Below, one piece after another: positions 1 to 14,567 of a DNA stretch of 64,000 nucleotides; position 1 is the stretch's first letter, and every line of letters begins with the position of its first letter. The notes under the pieces are model-generated. The model ran no database searches, was not told the DNA's origin, and was given only the letters and a program-made list of their open reading frames with translations. Source of the DNA: Sapria himalayana (Eukaryota > Streptophyta > Magnoliopsida > Malpighiales > Rafflesiaceae); assembly GCA_029783825.1 (NCBI GenBank), contig JAREIK010008027.1:1-64000 (forward strand), written 5' to 3'. Both the position numbers and the translations under genes were made by a program.

Positions 1-1713
1 ATTAAAAATAATTTTTAAAATTTTTGAAATGTGGTACTATGTATAATTATATTAATCTACTAATTATATATAATATAAATTCAATATAAACAATTTTAAT
101 GATAGATATTAAAATAATAATAAAAAATTAAATTAATAATCTATTATTAATAATATTAATATTAATTAAGATATATTTACATAATACAAAATGAATCAAA
201 ATCAAATCAAAATATATTACTAAATAATAATATTTAATTTTTATAATTTTCATTCTTTTTATAAGCTTATATTTTTTTTATAAAATAAATTATTTAAATA
301 ATATTTGTCTCACTCGAAATTTATCTTGTAATTAATTTTTCTAAATAATTAAACTATAAATAATTTAAATTAATATTAAAATTATAATAAATAGAATAAA
401 AATGAGATTTATTATTATTAAGTAGTATATAGATGTTAGAATCTTATGTATTTAGGGTTTATGAGCATACTAATTTAAGTAAGTAAGCATTTAATGGCCT
501 ATAGGTTTTATTTAAAAAATAAAAATAACTAAAAATTTATTTTAATTATTTTTTCTCATTTTTTAGAATTATAACCTTTGAAAATATAATAATTTTAAAA
601 TTTTTTTCAAAAGTGAATACAATATTTATTTATAATAATCATAATAATTATATATCTTATGAATTCAATATAAACAATTTTATAATAGATATTCTAATAA
701 TTATCAAAAAATAAATTAAAAATCTATTATGAATAAATTGATATTACTTAAAATATAATATCAATTCTTAAAATGATTCAAAATCAAAGCAAAATATATT
801 ACTAAATAATAATTATTTGTTTTTAAATTTTTATTCTTTTTATAAGCTATCAATTTTTTAATTAAAAATAATTTTTATAAATTATATTTTTAACTCATAA
901 TTTATTTTATAATTAATACATATAAAAAATAAAAAACTAAACAATCAAAATTAATTTTTAAAATATTAATGAAAAATAAAAATGAATTTATAATTATTAT
1001 TTAGGGTGTACCAAATTTAAAGGATTATCTATATAGAGTATCGGAATTTTGTTGTTTACTCATTTAAATGTTTAGGCATTTAGTGGTGTATAGGTTTTAT
1101 TTAAACAATAAAATTACAAAGAAAAATATATTTTTTTTATTATTTCACATTTTCAAATGTTATAACAGTTGAAAATATAATAATTTTAAAATTTTTTCAA
1201 AAGTGAATACAATATTTAGTTATAATAATCATTATATTATATATCATATAAATTCAATATAAACATTTTTATTGATAAATATTCTAATAATGATTAAAAA
1301 TAACTTAATAATATATTATTAATAAGATAGATATCAATTAAAATATAATTACAAAACATAAAATGATTCGGAAGCAAAGCAAAATATATTACTATATAAT
1401 AATTTTTTGTTTGAAATTTTTTGTTTTTAAAAACTTTATCTATAATTTTTGATGAAAAATAATATACATAAATAATATCTGTGTAACTAATAAATTCTTT
1501 TGTAATTAATATTTATATAAAAATAACAAATAAATAATTAAAATGAATATTTAAAATTATAATTAAAAATAATGAGATTTATATTTATTATACATGGTAT
1601 AGCGGTCTAATATAAATTAGATCTGTCTCACTAATAATTTATTTTTTAATTAATATTTGGATAAAAATAAACTAAAAAATTAATTAAAATAAAAATTAAA
1701 ATTATACTGAATA
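1..1713 (+). repeat. Direct long-range copy of 57,690-58,830
   Basis: Shared private variants include CATGTATAATTATATTAATCT (44 against 57,725), ATCAAATCAAAATATATTAC and TTTGTCTCACTCGAAATTTA (305 against 57,990). The copy continues past the place where A' is inserted on the right and gives the A-free sequence of that site. Confidence 0.75.
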
Positions 1714-2469
1714 AAAATTAAAATGATATTTATGATTTTATTATTAATGTAGACTTGTTTAATGGTTTAAGTATTTAGAGGTTTTGTCTTTTAGTAGTTA
1801 GCGATTGAGATTTTAGGCATTTAATGATTTATTGGATTTATTTATCAATAAAATTACAAAAATTAATTTTGTAATTTTTTCTGATTTTCATAGGTTATAA
1901 CCTTTGAAAATATAATAATATTAGAAATGTGAATATAATATTTAGTTATAATAATATTAATAATTATATATCATATATATTCAATATAAATAATTTTATT
2001 GATAGATATTATATAAATTATCAAAAATTAAATTAATAAACGTTAATAATAAGATAGATATTAATTAAAAACTATGTACAAAACCCAAATTGATTCAAAA
2101 TTAAAGTAAAATATATTACTAGATAATATTTTAATTTTTAAATTTTTACTTTTTTATAAGCGTATATATTTTTTTTGATTAAAAATAAATTATTTTAATT
2201 ATATTTGTCGCACATCATAATTTATTTATAATAAATATTTCTATAAAAATAAACGAAATAAATAATTAAATTAATATATAAACTTTAATAAATATAAAAT
2301 TAAAATTAGATTTATTAATTATTATTTATTATTTTGGCAGTTTAATAGTTTATGTATTTCGTTATTACTGCGTTTAGGTATTTAGTGATTTAATTTTGTA
2401 TGCATTTAGTGGTTTATAGGTTCTATTTAAAAAATAAAATAACAAAACATTTATTTTTATTATTTTTTG

Positions 2470-2501
2470 ATATTTTCAAAGGTTATAACCTTTGAAAATA
2501 T
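2470..2501. repeat. Satellite dyad, perfect 32-bp palindrome (block 1)
   Basis: The half-site ATATTTTCAAAGGTTA with its exact complement, in the unit centred at 2,485. The same sequence recurs, for example, near 51,850, showing that the dyad is kept across subfamilies. Confidence 0.93.
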
Positions 2502-5500
2502 AATAATTTTTAAAACTTTTTCAAAAGTGAATTCAATATTTAGTTATAATAATCAATATATTTATATATCATATTTCAACATAAACAATTTTTAGTGATA
2601 ATAGTCTAATAATGATCAAAAAATAAATTAATAATTTATTATTAATAAGATAGATATCAATAAAATATAATTAAAAAACATAAAATGATTCATATGCAAA
2701 GAAAAATATATTATTATATAATAATTTTATGTTTTGAAATTTTTTTTTTATTTTAAAAAGTTTATTTATATTTTTTTGATTAAAAATATTTTACATAAAT
2801 TATATTTTGTTTACTCCTAATTTATTTTTAATTAATATTATATAAAATATAAAATTAATAATTAAAATGAATATTAAAAATTATAATGAAAAAAAAATGA
2901 GATTTATTATTTATTATTTAGTGTATACCGGTTTAATTTAAGTTATATCTGTCTCACAAATAATTTATATTGTAATTAAGAATTGTATAGAAATAAATTG
3001 ATAAATAATTAAAATAAAAATTTAAAATTATACTGAATAAAAATTAAAATGAGATTTATGATTTATTATTAATGTATACAAGTTTAATGATTTAAGTATT
3101 TTGAGGTTTTGTTGTTTAGGAGTTTAGCGATTTATGTTTTTATGCATTTAGTGATTTATTGGTATTATTTAAACAATAAATAACAAAAAAAAATTATAAT
3201 TTTTTGTCATTTTCAAATATTATAACCTTTCAAAATTAATAATATTTAAAATTTTTAGAAAATTGAATACAATATTTAGTTATAATAATTTTTAATAATT
3301 CTATATCATATAAAATAAATATAACAATTTTATTGATAGATATTAAAATAATGATCAAAAATTAAATTAATAAACTATTTATAATAAGATAGATATTAAT
3401 TAATAATATTTACAAAACTCAAATTGATTTAAAATTAAAGTAAAATATATTAGTTGATAATAATTTTTAATTTTTAATAATACTTCTTTATACTTCTTTA
3501 AAAGCGTATATATATTTTTTTGATTAAAAATAAATTATTTCAATTATATGTGTCGCACTCATAATTTATTTTGTAATAAAAAATTTCTATAAAAATAAAC
3601 TAATAAATAATTAAAATGCATATTTAAAATTATAATAAATTTAAATAAAAATTCAATTTATTAATTATTAAGTAGTATATAGCGGTTTAATGGTTTATGT
3701 ATTTAGGCATTACGGGATTTAGGAATTTACTGATATAATTGTGTATGCATTTATTGTTTATAGGTTTTATTTAAAAAATAAAATAACAAATATTTATTTT
3801 TATTATTTTTCATATTTCCAAAGGTTATAACCTTTGAAAATATAATAATTTTAAATTTTTTTCAAAAGTGAATTCAATATTTAGTTATAATAATCATTAT
3901 ATTTATATATCATATAAATTCAATATAAACAATTTTATTGATAAATATTCTAATAATGATCAATAAATAAATTAATAAACAATTATTAATTAGATAGATA
4001 TCAATTAAAATATAATTACAAACCTAAAATGATTCAGAAGTAGAGTAAAATATATTACTAAATAATAAATTTTAGTTTTTAAATTTTTTATTCTTTTTAT
4101 AACTTTATCTATATTTTTTGATGAAAAATAATTTATATAAATTATATTTGTCTAACATCATAATTTATTTCTAATTAATATTTATATAAAAATAAACGAA
4201 CAAATAATTAAAATGAATATTTTAAATTAAAATAAAAAAATAATATTGAGATTTATTATTTATTATTTAGGGTATACTAGTTTAAAAGATTATCTTTTTA
4301 GGATTTTAAAGATTTATGAGTTATTGATTTATGTGTTTAGGCATTTATTGGTTTATAGGATTTATTTAAATAATGAAATAACAAAAAAATTATTTTTGAT
4401 ATTTTCTCACATTTTCAAAGGTTAAAACCTTTGAAAATATATTAATTTTAAAATTTTTTAAAAATGTAAATACAATATTTTATAATAATTATCATTATAA
4501 TTATATATAATATAAACAAAATATAAAGAATTTTATTGATAGATATTAAATCAATTATCAAAAAATAAATTAATATGTTATTATTAATATGATAGATATA
4601 AATTAAAATATAATTGCAAAACCTAAAATTATTCAAAATCAAAGTAAAATTTATTATTAAATAATAATTTTTGTTTTTTAGTTTTTGCTTCTTTTTATAA
4701 GCATATATATTTTTTTTGATGAAAAATAAATTATTTAAATTAAATATGTATCCCATATAATTTATTTTGGAATTAATATATTATTAAATTATTTAAATTA
4801 TAATTAAGGTTTACGAGTTTAAAGGTTAATGTGTTTAGGGGCTTTTGTGTTAAAGAGTTTAGAGATTTAAGTGTTTAGGGATTTAGTAATTTATAATTTT
4901 TATTTAAACAATGATATAACATAAAATTTATTTTTTTTATTTTTTCTAATTTTTGAAGGTTATATCCTTTTAAAATATAATAATTTTTAAATTTTTTCAA
5001 ATATAAATATAATATTTAGTTATAATAATCTTAATAATAATAAGACATTTAAATTGAATATAAGTAATTTTATTGTTATATATTATAAAAATGATCAAAT
5101 AATAAATTAATAAAATTTTATTAATAAGATTGATAGCAATTAAAATATAATTGCAAAACTTATATATAATGATTCAAAATCAAAGTAAAATAAATTACTA
5201 AATAATACTTTTTGTTTTTAAATTTTTACTTCTTTTTATAAGCTTATAATTTTTTTTGATTAAAAATAAATTATTAAAATTATGTTTGTCTAACTCATTA
5301 TTTATTTTGTAATTAATATTTCTATAAAAAATAAACTAATTAATAATTAAAATGAATATTTAAAATTATAATGAATACAAATCAAAATGAGATTTATGAT
5401 TTATTATATGTGGTATACCAGTTTAATGGTTTGATTATTTAGGAGTTTTGTCATTTAAGAGTTTATCAATTTATGTTTGTAGGCATTTAGTGGTTTATAG

Positions 5501-6872
5501 GTTCTTTTATATAATAAAAATAAAAATTTTTTTTTTAGATTTTTTCTGATTTTCAATGGTTAAAACCATTAAAAATAAATTAATATTTAAAATTTTTTGA
5601 AATGTGAATATAATATTTAGTTATAATAATATTAATAATTATATATGATATAAATTTAATATAACTTATTTTATTGATAGATATTATAATAATGATCAAA
5701 AATTAAATTAATAAACTATTAATAATAAGATAGATATTAATTAAAAAATATTTACAAAACCCAAATTGATTCAAAATTAAAGTAAAATATATTACTAGAT
5801 AATAGTTATTATTTTTTATATTTTTAATTCTTTTATAAGCGTATATATATTTTTTAATTAAAAATAAATTATTTATATTATATGTGTCGCACTCATAATT
5901 TATATTGTAATAGAAAAATTAATAAAAATAAACTAATAAATATTTAAAATGAATATTTAAAATAATAATAAATTGAAATAAAAATTCAAGTTATTAATTA
6001 TTAACTAGTATATAGCGGTTTAATGGTTTTTGTATTTACGCATTACGGGGTTTAGGAGTTTTCTAATATAACTGTGTAAGCATTTAGTGGTTTATAGGTT
6101 TTATTTAAAAATAAAATAACATATACTTTTTTTATTATTTTTTCATATTTACAAAGGTTATAAACTTTGTAAATATAATAATTTTAAAATTTTTTTCAAA
6201 AGTAAATTCAATATTTAGTTATAATAATCATTATATTTATATATCATATAAATTCAATATGAACAATTTTATTGATAAATATTTTAATAATGATCAAAAG
6301 ATAAATTAATAAACAATTATTAATAAGATAGATATCAATTAAAATATAATTACAAAATCTAAAATGATTCAGAAGGGGATGAAAATATATTACTATATAA
6401 TAAATTTTAGTTTTTAAATTTTTTATTCTTTTTATAAGTTTATCTATATTTTTCGATTAAAAATAAATTATATAAATTATATTTGTCTAACTCATAATTT
6501 ATTTTGTAATTAATATTTATATAAAAATAAACGAATAAATAATTAAAATGAATATTTAAAATTATAATGAAAAAAATAATATTTAGATTTATTATTTATT
6601 ATTTAGGGTTACTTGTTTAGAAGGATTATTATTTATTATTTAGGGTTTTAGAGATTTAGGAGTTATTTAATTAAGTGTTTAGGCATTTAGTGGTTTATAG
6701 GTTTAATTTAAACAATGAAATATCAAAAAAATATATATTTTTTTATTTTTACACATTTTCAAAGGTTATAACCTTGGAAAATATAATAATTTTAATTTTT
6801 TTTCAAAAGTGAATTCAATATTTAGTTATAATAATTATTATATTTAAATATCATATAAATTTAATATAAACA

Positions 6873-7200
6873 ATTTTTCTTTTATATAATAATTATTAAT
6901 AAGATAGATATCAATTAAAATATTCTAATAATTTTTCTTTTATATAACAATTTTTCTTTTATAATAATTATTATATTCTAATAATTATTCAGCTGCAAAG
7001 CAAATTATATTATTATATAATAATTTTTTGATAAAGCAAATTAATGATTCAGCTGCAAATTATATTATTATAATTTTTTGATAAAGCAAATTAATAATTT
7101 TTTTGATAAAGCAAATTATATTATTATATAAAAAATTATATTATTACAAAACCAATAATGATTCAGCTGCAAAGCAAATTATATTATTATATAATAATTT
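6873..7200 (+). repeat. Locally scrambled micro-duplications in one satellite unit
   Basis: Short words repeat in jumbled order: CAATTTTTCTTTTATATAA twice, GATTCAGCTGCAAA three times, TTTTTTGATAAAGCAAATTA three times. The resulting unit is about 190 bp longer than its neighbours. The pattern is that of replication template switching inside an A/T-rich unit, not of clean tandem duplication. Confidence 0.8.
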
Positions 7201-10129
7201 TTTGTTTTTAATTTTTTTTTCTTTTAATAAGTTTATCTATATTTTTTTTGATAAAAAATAATTTATATAAATTATAATTTTCTAACTCGTATTTTATTTT
7301 GTAATTAATATTTATATAAAAATAAACAAATAAATAATTAAAATGAATATTTAAAATTATATTGAAAAAAAATAAAAATGAGATTTATTGCTTATTATTT
7401 AGGATCTATCTGATTATAAAAATTATCTATTTAGGGTTTTCGATATTTAGAAGTTATTTATTTAAGTATTTAGGTATTTAGTGATTTATAAGTTTTATTT
7501 AATTAATGAAATAACAAATAAATTATTTTTGATATTCTTTCAAATTTTCAAAGATTATAACCTTTGAAAATATAAAATTTTAAAATTTTTTAAAAATGTG
7601 AATACAATTTTTAGTAATAATTATTATTATAACAATATATAATATAAATTAAATATAAACAATTTTATTGATAGATATTATACCAATTATCAAAAAATAA
7701 ATTAATAAACTATTATTAATATGATAGATATAAATTAAAATTTAATTACAAAAACTAAAATGATTAAAAATCAAAGTAAATTTTTTTCTAAATAATAATT
7801 TTTGTTTTTTAGTTTTTGACTCATTTTATAAGATTATATTTTTTTTTGATAAAAAATAAATTATTTAAATTATATTTGTATCACTCATAATTTATTTTGT
7901 TATTAATAATTAAATAAATTATTTAAATTATATTTAACGTTTATGAGTTTAAAGGTTTAAGTATTTAGGGGCCTCGAGTTTTAGAAGTTTAGAAAATTAT
8001 GTGTTTAGGTATTTAATGGTTTATAAGTTTTATTTAAACAATGATATAACAAAAAATTCATTTTTTGTTATTCACATTTTTATGGTTATAACCTTTGAAA
8101 ATATAACAATTTTTAAATTTTTTTTTAAATGTGAATACTATATTTAGTTTTGATAATATTAATAATTATATATCATATAAATTCAATGTAAACAATTATA
8201 TTAATAGATATTATATTAATGATCAAAAAATAAATTAATAAACTATTATAAATAAGATAGATATTATTTAAAATATATTTGCAAATCCTAAATTTATTCA
8301 AAATCAAAGTAAAATAAATTACTAAATAATAATGTTTTTGATATTTTGCTTCTTTTTATAAGTATATATTTATTGTTCTTAAACATATATTTTTTAAATT
8401 ATAATTTTCTTCCTCATAATATATTTTGTAATTTATAATTCTATAAAAATAAACTAAAAAATAATTAAAATGAATATTTAAAATTATAATGAATACAAAT
8501 AAAAGTGAGATTTTTATTTATTATTCAGGATATACAGTTATAGTGGTTTAGGTATTTAGGTGTATTGGGGTTTATTGATTTAAGTGTTTATGCCTTTCGT
8601 GATTTATTGTTTTTATTTAAAGAATGAAAAAACAAAAATTTAATTTTTTTTTATTTTCGAAGGTTGTAAGCTTTGAAAATATAATAATTTTTTATTTGTT
8701 TTAAATGTGAATATAAAATTTAGTTATAATAATCTTAATAATTATATATAATGTAAACTCAATATAAATAATTTTATTTAAAAATATTATAATAATGATC
8801 AATACATAATTAATAAACTATTATTAAAAATAATGATATAAATTAAAATATAAATGCAAAATCTAAAATGATACAAAATCAAAATAAAATATTTTACTAA
8901 ATAATAAATTTTTTTAAAAATTGTGCCTATTTTTATAAGCTTATATTTTTTTTGATGAAATATAAATTATTAAAATTATATCTATCTCACTAATAATTTA
9001 TTTTGTAATTAATATTTCTATAAAAATAAACTGATAAATAATTAAAGTAAAAATTTAAAATTATACTGAATAAAAATTAAAATGAGATTTATGATTTATT
9101 ATTAATGTATACCAGTTTAATGGTTTTGAGATTTAAATTTTCTGAAATGTGAATACAATATTTAGTTATAATATTATTAATAATCATGCATCATATAAAT
9201 TCAATATAAAGAAGTTTAATGATAGTTATTATAATAATGATCATAAATTAAATTATTATAATATTAATAATAAGATAGATATTCATTAAAAAATATTTAC
9301 AAAACACAAATTGATTCAAAATTAAAGTAAAATATATTAGATGATCATAATTTTTAATTTTTAATAATACTTCTTTTATACTTCTTTTAAAAGCGTATAT
9401 ATATTTTTTCATTAAAAATAAATTATTTAAATTATATGTGTCGCACTCATAATTTATTTTGTAATAAAAATTTTTATAAAAATAAAATAATAAATAATTA
9501 AAATGAATATTTAAAATTATAATAAATTTAAATAAAAATTCAATTTATTAATTATTAAGTAGTATATAGTGGTTTAATGGTTTATGTATTTAGGCATTAC
9601 GGGTTTTAGGAGTTTACTGATATAACTGTGTATGCATTTAGTGGTTTATAGGGTTTATTTAAAAAATAAAATAACAAAAAATTTATTTTTATTATTTTTT
9701 GATATTTCCAAAGGTTATAACCTTTGGAAATATAATAATTTTTAAATTTTTTTCAAAAGCGAATTCAATATTTAGTTATAATAATCATTATATTTATATA
9801 TCATATAAATTCAATATAAACAATTTTAGTGATTAATATTCTAATAATGATCAAAAAATAAATTAATAATCTATTATTAATAAGATAGATATCAATAAAA
9901 ATAAAATTACAAAACATAACATGATTCATAAGAAAACCAAAATATATTACTATATAATAATTTTTTGTTTTGCAATTTTTTTTATTTTAAAAACTTTATC
10001 AATTTTTTTGATTAAAAAATATTTACATAAATTATATTTGTCTAACTCATAATTTATTTTTTAATTAATATTTATATAAAAATAAACAAATAAATAATTA
10101 AAATGAATATTTAAAATTATAATGAAAAA

Positions 10130-12258
10130 AATAATAATGAGATTTATTCTTTATTATTTTGGGCATACCAGTCAAATTTAAATTAGATCTGTCTCACTAA
10201 TAATTTATTTTGTAATTAATATTTCTATAAAATTAAACTGATAAATAATTAAAATAAAAATTTAAAATTATACTGAATAAAAATTAAAATGAGATTTATG
10301 AATTATTATTAATGTATACCAATTTAATATTTCAAGTATTAAGAGGTTTTATCATTTATGACTTTACCGATTTATGTTTTTACGCATTTAAGGGTTTATA
10401 GGTTTTATTTAAATAATGAAATAATAAAAAAATTATTTTTGATTTTTTTTCACATTTTCAAAGGTTATATATAACCATTGAAAATATAATAATTTTAAAC
10501 TTTTTTAAAAATGCGAATACAATATTTAGTAAAAATAATAATTATAATTATATATAATATAAACTAAATATAAACAATTTATTGATAGATATGATATCAA
10601 TTATCAAAAAATAATTTAATATGCTATTATTAATATGATAGATATAAATTAAAATATCATTGCAAAACAAAAAATATTCAAAATACAAGTAAAATTTATT
10701 ACTAAATAATAATTTTTTTTTTAGTTTTTGCTTCTTTTTATTAGCATATATTTTTTTTTTGATGAAAAATAAATTATTTAAATTATATTTTTATCGCTCA
10801 TAATTTATTTTGTAATTAATATTTCAATAAATTATTTAAATTATATTTAAGGTTTACGAGTTTAAAGGTTTAAGTATTTATAGGCTTTGTGTTTAAGAGT
10901 TTAGAGGTTTAATTGTTTAGGCATTTAGTGGTGTATAAGTTTTATTTAAACAATGATATTACAAAAAATTTATTTTTATTATTTTTTTTATTTTTGAATG
11001 TTATAACCTTTGAAAATCTAATAATTTTTAAATTTTTTTCAAATGTAAATATAATATTTAGTTATAATAATCTTAATAATTATAAGTCATTTAAATTCAA
11101 TATAAATAATTACATTGCTAGATATTATAATAATGATCGAAAAAAATTTAATAAACTATTATTAATAATATATATATTATTTAAAATATATTTGCAAAAT
11201 CTAAATTTATTCAAAATCAAAGTAAAATATATTACTTAATAATAATTTTTTAATGTTTTGCTTTTTTTATAACTTTATATTTTTGTTATTATAAATAAAT
11301 TATTTAACTTAATTTGTCTTACTCATTATTTATTTTCTAATTTATAATTCTATAATAATAAACTAATAAATAAATAAAATAATTATTTAAAATTATAACG
11401 AATACAAATAAAATTGCAATTTATTATTTATTATTCAGGATATACCGATTTAATGGTTTAAGTATTTAGGTGTTTTTGGGTTTAGTAGTTTAGTGATTTA
11501 AGTGTCTAGATTTTTAGTTATTTATAGTTATAATCCAAAGAATTAAAAAACAAAAAATTTAATTTTTTGAATTTTTTGAATTTTTGAAGGTTGTAACCTT
11601 TGAAAATATAATAATTTTAAATTTTTTTAAATGTGAATATAATATTTAGTTATAATAATCTTAATAATTATATATAATGTACACTAAATATATATAATTT
11701 TATTAATAAATATTATAATAATGATCAATAAATAAATTAAAAAACTAGTATTAATAAGAATGATATAAATTAAAATATAATTGTAGAATCTAAGATGATT
11801 CAAAATAAAAATAAGATATATTACTAAATAATAATTTTTATTTTAAAAATTTTGCCTCATTTTATAAACATATATTTTTTTTGATGAAAAATAAATTATT
11901 TAAATTATATTTGTCTCACTAATAATTTATTTTGTAATTAATATTTCTATAAAAATAAATTGATAAATAATTAAAATGAATATTTAAAATTATAATGAAT
12001 ACTAATAAAAAAAGATTTATGATTTATTATTCAGGGTATACCTATTTAATGGTTTAAGTTTTTTGTGCTTTTGGGGTTAAGGAGTTTATTGATTTATATG
12101 TTTGCAGATTTATGTGTTTATAGGTTTTATATAATCAATGAAATAACAAAAAATTTATTTTTATGAATTTTCGTGATTTTCAAAGGTTATTACCTTCGAA
12201 AATGTAATAATTTTTTAATAGTTCTAAATATGAATACAATACTTACTTATAATAATCT
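10130..12258 (+). repeat. Direct long-range copy of parts of 53,480-56,550
   Basis: Both carry a long unit with TTTATTCTTTATTATTTTGGG, the rare GATCGAAAAAAATTTAATAA variant (11,137 and 54,470), and then the unit with TTATGAATTTTCGTGATTTT (12,160 and 56,448). Two units present at 55.2-56.2 kb are missing here. Confidence 0.65.
10455..10484. repeat. Satellite dyad with expanded centre GGTTATATATAACC
   Basis: Compared with the standard GGTTATAACC core, four bases (TATA) are added exactly at the symmetry centre. Apart from one change in the right half (CCATTG), the dyad is otherwise kept. Confidence 0.85.
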
Positions 12259-12259
12259 T

Positions 12260-14567
12260 AAAAACTTATAAATGACTAAATTCTTAAACACTTAAACCTC
12301 TAAACTCCTAAACACAAATGCCCCTAAATACTTAAACCTTTAAACTCGTAACCTTGAATATAATTTAATTAATTTATTAAAATATTAATTACTAAATAAA
12401 TTATGAGTGATACAAATATAATTTAAATAATATATTTTTCATCAAAAAAAAATAGACTTATAAAAAGAAGCAAAAACCAAAAAGAATTTATTATTTAGTA
12501 ATAAATTTTACTTAGATTTTGAATATTTTTAGGTTTTGCAATTATATTTAAATTTATATCTATCATATTAATAATAACATATTAATTTATTTTTTGATAA
12601 TTGATATACTATCTATCAATAAAATTGTTTAGATTTAGTTTATATTATATATAATTTTAATGATTATTATTACTAAATATTGTATTCATATTTTTTTAAA
12701 ATTTTAAAATTATTATATTTTCAAATGTTATAACCTTTGAAAATGTGAAAAAATATCAAAAATAAATTTTTTGTTATTTCATTATTTAAATAAAACCTAT
12801 AAACCACTAAATGCCTAAAAACAAAAATCGCTAAAGTCATAAATGAAAAAACCTCTATATACTTAAAATATTAAACTAGTATACATTAATAATAATTCAT
12901 AAATCTCTTTTTAATTTTTATTCAGTAAAATTTTAAATTTTTATTTTAATTATTTATCAGTTTATTTTAATAGAAATATTAATTACAAAATAAATTATTA
13001 GTGAGATAGTTCTAATTTAAATAAGACTGGTATACCCAAAATAATAAAGAATAAATCTCAATATTATTTTTTTCATTATAATTTTAAATATTCATTTTAA
13101 TTATTTATATGTTTATTAATATATAAATATTAATTACAAAATAAATTGAGCTTGACAAAAATAATTTATATAAATTATTTCTCATCTAAAAAATATGGAT
13201 AAACATTTTAAAAGAAAAAAAATTTCAAAACAAAAAATTATTATATAGTAATATATTTTGATTTCTTCTGAATCATTTTTGGTTTTTTTATTATATTTTA
13301 ATTGATATCTATCTTATTAATTATAGATTATTAATTTATTTTTTGATCATTTTTTAAATATTTATCAATAATATTGTTTACATTGAATTTACATGATATA
13401 TAATTATTAAGATTATTATAACAAAATATTATATTTACATTTGAAAATAATTTAAAAATTATTATATTTTTAAAGGTTATCATCTTTTAAAATGAGATAA
13501 AATCACAAAAAAAAATTTTGTTATTATATTGTTTATATATAACCTATAAACTACTAAATGCCGAAACGTTTAAATCATTAAACTCCTAAACCCCAAAACC
13601 CTGAAATACATAAACATTTAAACCATCTTTAAAGGTTTAAGTATTTATAAATAATATATAAATATTTATCAATAAATAATAGTTTATTAATTTATTTTTT
13701 GATCATAATTATATTTATATTTAAATTTAGTTTATTTATATCTATCAATAAAATTGTTTATTTTTAATTTACATGATATATAATTATTAAGTTTATTATA
13801 ACTAAATATTGTATTCACATTTGGAAAAAATTTAAAAATTATTATATATATAAAGGTTATAACCTTCAAAATTGATACAAAATTAGAAAAATAATTTTTT
13901 TGTTATTTCATTATTTAAACAAAATATATAAACTATTAAATACCTAAACACTTAAATCACTAAACTCCTAAATACCTAAATACTTAAACCATTAAACAAG
14001 TATACCCTAAATAATTAATCATAAATCTCATTTTTATTTGTATTCATTATAATTTCAATATTCATTTTAATTATTTATTAGTTTATTTTTATAGAAATAT
14101 TAATTGCAAAATAAAATTATAAATAAAACAAATATAATTTAAATAATTTATCTTCATCAAAAAAATTTATAAGCTTTTAAAAAGAATCAAAAATTTAAAA
14201 ATAAAAAATTATTATTTTATAATATATTTTACTTTGATTTTGAATCATTTTAGGTTTTGCAAATATATTTTAATTAATATATATCTTATTAATATTAGTT
14301 TATTAATCTATTTTATGATCATTACTCTAATATCGATCAATAAAATTATTTAATTTGAATTTACATGATATTTAATTTTTATGATTATTATAATTAAATA
14401 TTGTATTAACATTTGAAAAAAAATTAAAATTTATAATATTTTCAATGGTTATAACATTGAAAATGAGAAAAAAACATTAAAATAATTTTTTGTTATTTAA
14501 TTATTTATATAAAACCTATAAACCATAAAATACCTAAATACTTAAATTACTAAACTCCTAAACCCTG
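12260..14567 (-). repeat. Satellite array block 2a, reverse orientation
   Basis: The same satellite in reverse complement. The switch is at about 12,258-12,263, where a forward unit stops just after its TTATAATAATCTTA motif and a reverse octad tract begins (AACTTATAAATGACTAAA onward). Reverse palindromes lie near 12,735, 13,468, 13,862 and 14,453. This piece lies outside the mirrored arms: its flank at insertion A does not match the satellite beyond A' at 61,085. No gene is seen. Confidence 0.88.

Larger units (their letters stand above)
1..12259 (+). repeat. Satellite array block 1, forward orientation, about 20 units
   Basis: Continuous tandem array of an A+T-rich unit. I define forward orientation as octad tract, then palindrome, then the stretch ending in TTAGGGTATAC. 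Palindrome centres lie near 571, 1160, 1895, 2485, 3221, 3825, 4426, 4961, 5562, 6161, 6761, 7555, 8085, 8661, 9715, 10470, 11003, 11596 and 12192. Spacing is mostly 530-605 bp, with about 735-755 bp for a long variant. A unit near 9,130 has lost its octad end and palindrome by a short deletion. Several subfamilies are recognisable by the motif after the palindrome (for example CCCAAATTGATTC, GATTCAGAAGCAAAG, or TATATATAATGATTC) and recur in a partly ordered way. No gene or RNA gene is visible. Open frames here (for example 4448-4756 minus and 10913-11239 plus) are compositional. Confidence 0.92.

Noticed and set aside
4448..4756. Recurring 60-110-residue open frames in the satellite (also 10913, 20474, 21607, 22862, 24485, 36719, 38328, 50040, 54879, 55784)
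   Set aside because: They are the same satellite stretch read in the same frame in many units. Composition is almost only F, I, L, N, K, Y; start and stop positions vary; and reading is lost in sister units. No membrane-protein family is recognisable, and nothing suggests selection.
1..12259. CRISPR-like or phage-like repeat array
   Set aside because: Unit length (~600 bp), lack of unique spacers, A/T-rich continuous units and the eukaryotic transposon exclude it.
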